From positions 1 to 8,391 of the forward strand of contig DLOQ01000057.1 in the NCBI GenBank assembly GCA_002479655.1: a stretch of 8,391 nt of DNA, written 5' to 3'. Shown here piece after piece: positions 7,180 to 8,391 of this stretch; position 1 is the first letter of the stretch; every line of letters begins with the position of its first letter. Source of the stretch: Lachnospiraceae bacterium UBA7480 (GTDB taxonomy: Bacteria > Bacillota > Clostridia > Lachnospirales > Lachnospiraceae). Below the pieces are notes generated by a model. That model was not told where the DNA came from. It was given only the letters and a program-made list of their open reading frames with translations, and searched no databases. The position numbers and the translations under genes are program-made.

Positions 7180-8073
7180 TTACATAAAAGGTACAGGTGT
7201 GACACCGCTTAACTGATAATCGGACATTACAGCAGCAATAAAATATGCATCTTCCAAACTGTACATACCGCCAACTTCACTCATAATATCATCTACAGTT
7301 CCATTATCCCATAACTCATGTGCTTTTTCCTTAAAAAGCTCACTCATTTTTAAATAACCTTCTGTTGATTTGGTAAGATTATAAGATTCCCCAGAACCTC
7401 CATTTTTATTAAGACCAGAGAATACAATGACTCCACCATATTCATCATCATATTCTATTTTAGTACCAGAATAGGTACCAGCGGGGATGTAGCCTTTTCT
7501 ATACATCACGGCAAGTCTGGGATCTTCATTGGAATAATCACCGGGTGCAGGCGGGTAGGTTACCATAGGGGTAGTTGTCTTCTTGGCGGTCGTTGTGGTA
7601 GTAGTCTTGGGCTTGGTTGTCGTGGTGGTCTTAGGTTTAGTGGTCGTTGTTTTCTTAGCCGTCGTTGTGGTAGTAGTCTTAGGCTTTGCTGTTGTAGTGG
7701 TTTTAGGCTTGGTAGTTGTTATGGTGGTTGTTGTGGTTGTAGTCACCGTTGTGGTTGCGGCAGTTACCGTGGCGGTGGTGGTCTGCGTCTGAGGGTCGCC
7801 GCTCTTTGCAGTAGTAGTGGTTTTATCCTCAGGCTCGGAAGACGTCGTAGTTTCCTTGTCGGTATCCGAAGAATTATCGGCAGTAGTAGTCACAGAGGTC
7901 TCCTCTGAGGCTGTAGCCGATGTCGTCGTTACAGTCGTTACAGACGACTGCTCAGGGTCGCTCTTGGGGATACTGTCATCCTGCTTGCCGTTTCCGAAAA
8001 ACATCACCGCGCCGATAACTATTAACGCCACGGCTGCAACAACTCCTGCGATCGCATAAACCTTTGGTTTCAT
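7180..8073 (-). CDS. Threonine-rich membrane-anchored protein of unknown function
   Basis: Not recognised as a known family. Counted from the ATG at 8073 (297 aa) it has a basic N-terminus (MKPK), one hydrophobic helix (about 6-26) without an obvious cleavage site, a Thr/Ser-rich region with acidic residues (about 45-97), a linker of Thr runs punctuated by KPK, AKPK and AKK (about 98-169), a short Pro stretch (VTYPPAPG), and a C-terminal module (about 178-297) rich in Tyr, Asp and Gly. There is no cysteine and no LPXTG sorting signal. The likely topology is N-in with the Thr linker as an extended, possibly glycosylated stalk displaying the C-terminal module outside (inference). Such linkers are common in Ruminococcus surface proteins. 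Start choice: AGGGAG (8084-8089) is 1 base from the ATG at 8082 and 10 from the ATG at 8073, so the latter is preferred. The gene follows gyrA by 14 bases. The C-terminal module is much lower in GC (about 36% by hand count over 7201-7500) and uses GAT, GGT, TTA and AGT, unlike its neighbours. Confidence 0.85.
   Translation of the reverse strand: MKPKVYAIAGVVAAVALIVIGAVMFFGNGKQDDSIPKSDPEQSSVTTVTTTSATASEETSVTTTADNSSDTDKETTTSSEPEDKTTTTAKSGDPQTQTTTATVTAATTTVTTTTTTTITTTKPKTTTTAKPKTTTTTTAKKTTTTKPKTTTTTKPKTTTTTTAKKTTTPMVTYPPAPGDYSNEDPRLAVMYRKGYIPAGTYSGTKIEYDDEYGGVIVFSGLNKNGGSGESYNLTKSTEGYLKMSELFKEKAHELWDNGTVDDIMSEVGGMYSLEDAYFIAAVMSDYQLSGVTPVPFM
7577..7720 (-). repeat. 72-bp imperfect tandem repeat encoding the Thr/Lys/Pro linker
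   Basis: Two copies of a 72-bp (24-codon) unit can be aligned: the block beginning at 7577 (plus strand GTCTTCTTGGCGGTCG) and the one beginning at 7649 (GTTTTCTTAGCCGTCG) share a long identical core CGTTGTGGTAGTAGTCTT. The protein unit is six Thr, AKK, four Thr, KPK, five Thr, KPK; the second copy is incomplete. Less regular Thr codon runs continue to about 7830. Such repeats can change length by recombination while staying in frame. Confidence 0.75.
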
Positions 8074-8083
8074 AATTATCATT

Positions 8084-8089
8084 CTCCCT
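8084..8089 (-). promoter_or_regulatory. Ribosome binding site overlapping the gyrA stop
   Basis: The minus strand reads AGGGAG, overlapping the gyrA TAG stop (8088-8090). It lies 1 base from the upstream ATG (8082) and 10 bases from the ATG at 8073. It supports the second ATG as the start of the Thr-rich protein and suggests translational coupling to gyrA. Confidence 0.55.
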
Positions 8090-8391
8090 ACTCTTCTGTG
8101 CTGCCGTCGTCTTCTTCCGAAAGCTCATCGTCAGCCGGTTCATCAGGCTCATTCTGCTCGGCGGCTGCCTGCTGTGCGGCATCTGCCTCCTGAGCTGCGG
8201 CCTCCTCATCGGAAAGCTGCTCAACGGCTTCGATCTCTGCCTCATCGTCGTGATCCGCTCTGGTGAAGGTCACCACCCTGCCGTCCTCGCTGAGCCGCAT
8301 CAGCCGCACTCCTGTTGCATAGCGGCTCATGACCCTTATATCAGCCGCGCGCAGTCTTATAATAATTCCGTCCGTTGAGATCATAATGATG
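8088..8391 (-). CDS. gyrA: DNA gyrase subunit A, C-terminal end (5' part beyond window)
   Basis: GyrA is the DNA-cleaving and DNA-wrapping subunit of gyrase, which introduces negative supercoils using ATP with GyrB. Only about the last 100 codons are present; the frame is open to the right edge. The segment STDGIIIRLRAADIRVMSRY followed by ATGVRLMRL is the typical last part of the GyrA C-terminal beta-pinwheel (DIRVMSR and GVRLMRL are characteristic). It is followed by an unusually long Glu/Asp/Ala/Gln-rich tail of about 55 residues ending in STEE. In E. coli an acidic GyrA tail modulates DNA wrapping, so the tail here may be functional. The catalytic Tyr and the GyrA box lie outside the window. 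ParC is a weaker alternative because the final-blade sequence fits GyrA better. Confidence 0.88.
   Translation of the reverse strand, partial: IIMISTDGIIIRLRAADIRVMSRYATGVRLMRLSEDGRVVTFTRADHDDEAEIEAVEQLSDEEAAAQEADAAQQAAAEQNEPDEPADDELSEEDDGSTEE

Noticed and set aside
7180..7260. Sortase (LPXTG) anchoring or a dockerin domain in the Thr-rich protein
   Set aside because: The C-terminus ends in TPVPFM with no LPXTG, hydrophobic tail or basic end, and I see no pair of calcium-loop repeats typical of dockerins.
7583..7792. Plus-strand valine-rich frame that could look like a membrane peptide
   Set aside because: It is simply the complement of Thr codon runs (ACN read backwards gives GTN), so the hydrophobicity is an artefact.
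7976..8245. Minus-strand open frame of 89 codons bridging gyrA and the Thr-rich gene
   Set aside because: Out of frame with both well-supported genes and Arg/Ser/Pro-rich in the manner of a shifted acidic coding region.

Overview
The window is a densely packed stretch of ordinary bacterial chromosome. All seven genes are on the minus strand, so transcription runs from the right edge to the left. In transcription order they are: the 3' end of gyrA; a threonine-rich membrane-anchored protein of unknown function; a YbaK/EbsC-type Cys-tRNA(Pro) deacylase; a large YfhO-family membrane protein; a Nudix hydrolase resembling ADP-ribose pyrophosphatase; pth (peptidyl-tRNA hydrolase); and mfd (transcription-repair coupling factor), which runs off the left edge. 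Most junctions are short gaps or overlaps (an overlap between the membrane protein and the Nudix gene, then 7, 12, 14 and 21 bases). The exception is an 84-base spacer between the Thr-rich gene and ybaK.

The organism is probably a Gram-positive anaerobe of the Bacillota, most likely Ruminococcaceae/Oscillospiraceae (Ruminococcus-like). This is inferred from the pth-mfd adjacency common in Firmicutes, a YfhO-family protein with the sequence style of clostridial relatives, strong AAAGGAGG-type ribosome sites, roughly 50% GC in the housekeeping genes, and long TTTTTKPK-type threonine linkers of the kind common in Ruminococcus surface proteins. No 16S or other species-level marker is present.

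Region by region: 1-2940 is mfd, open without a stop over 980 codons. 2948-3568 is pth. 3590-4129 is the Nudix hydrolase. 4132-6594 is the polytopic YfhO-like protein. 6607-7095 is ybaK. 7096-7179 is a spacer holding an 11-bp RNA hairpin. 7180-8073 is the Thr-rich protein. 8088-8391 is the GyrA C-terminus with a long acidic tail. There is no stretch over 300 bases without a gene, and I see no tRNA, rRNA, CRISPR, IS element, integrase or phage gene.

Functionally, most of the genes maintain information processing: DNA topology (GyrA), removal of stalled RNA polymerase with repair (Mfd), tRNA quality control (YbaK and Pth) and metabolite clean-up (Nudix). Two cell-surface proteins sit among them. 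I found no convincing new biological system. The most unusual object is the Thr-rich protein: its C-terminal module has clearly lower GC (about 36% by hand count) and different codon choice from everything around it, and its linker is built from a 72-bp DNA repeat. This suggests a mosaic, rapidly changing surface gene inserted in a housekeeping locus directly behind gyrA.
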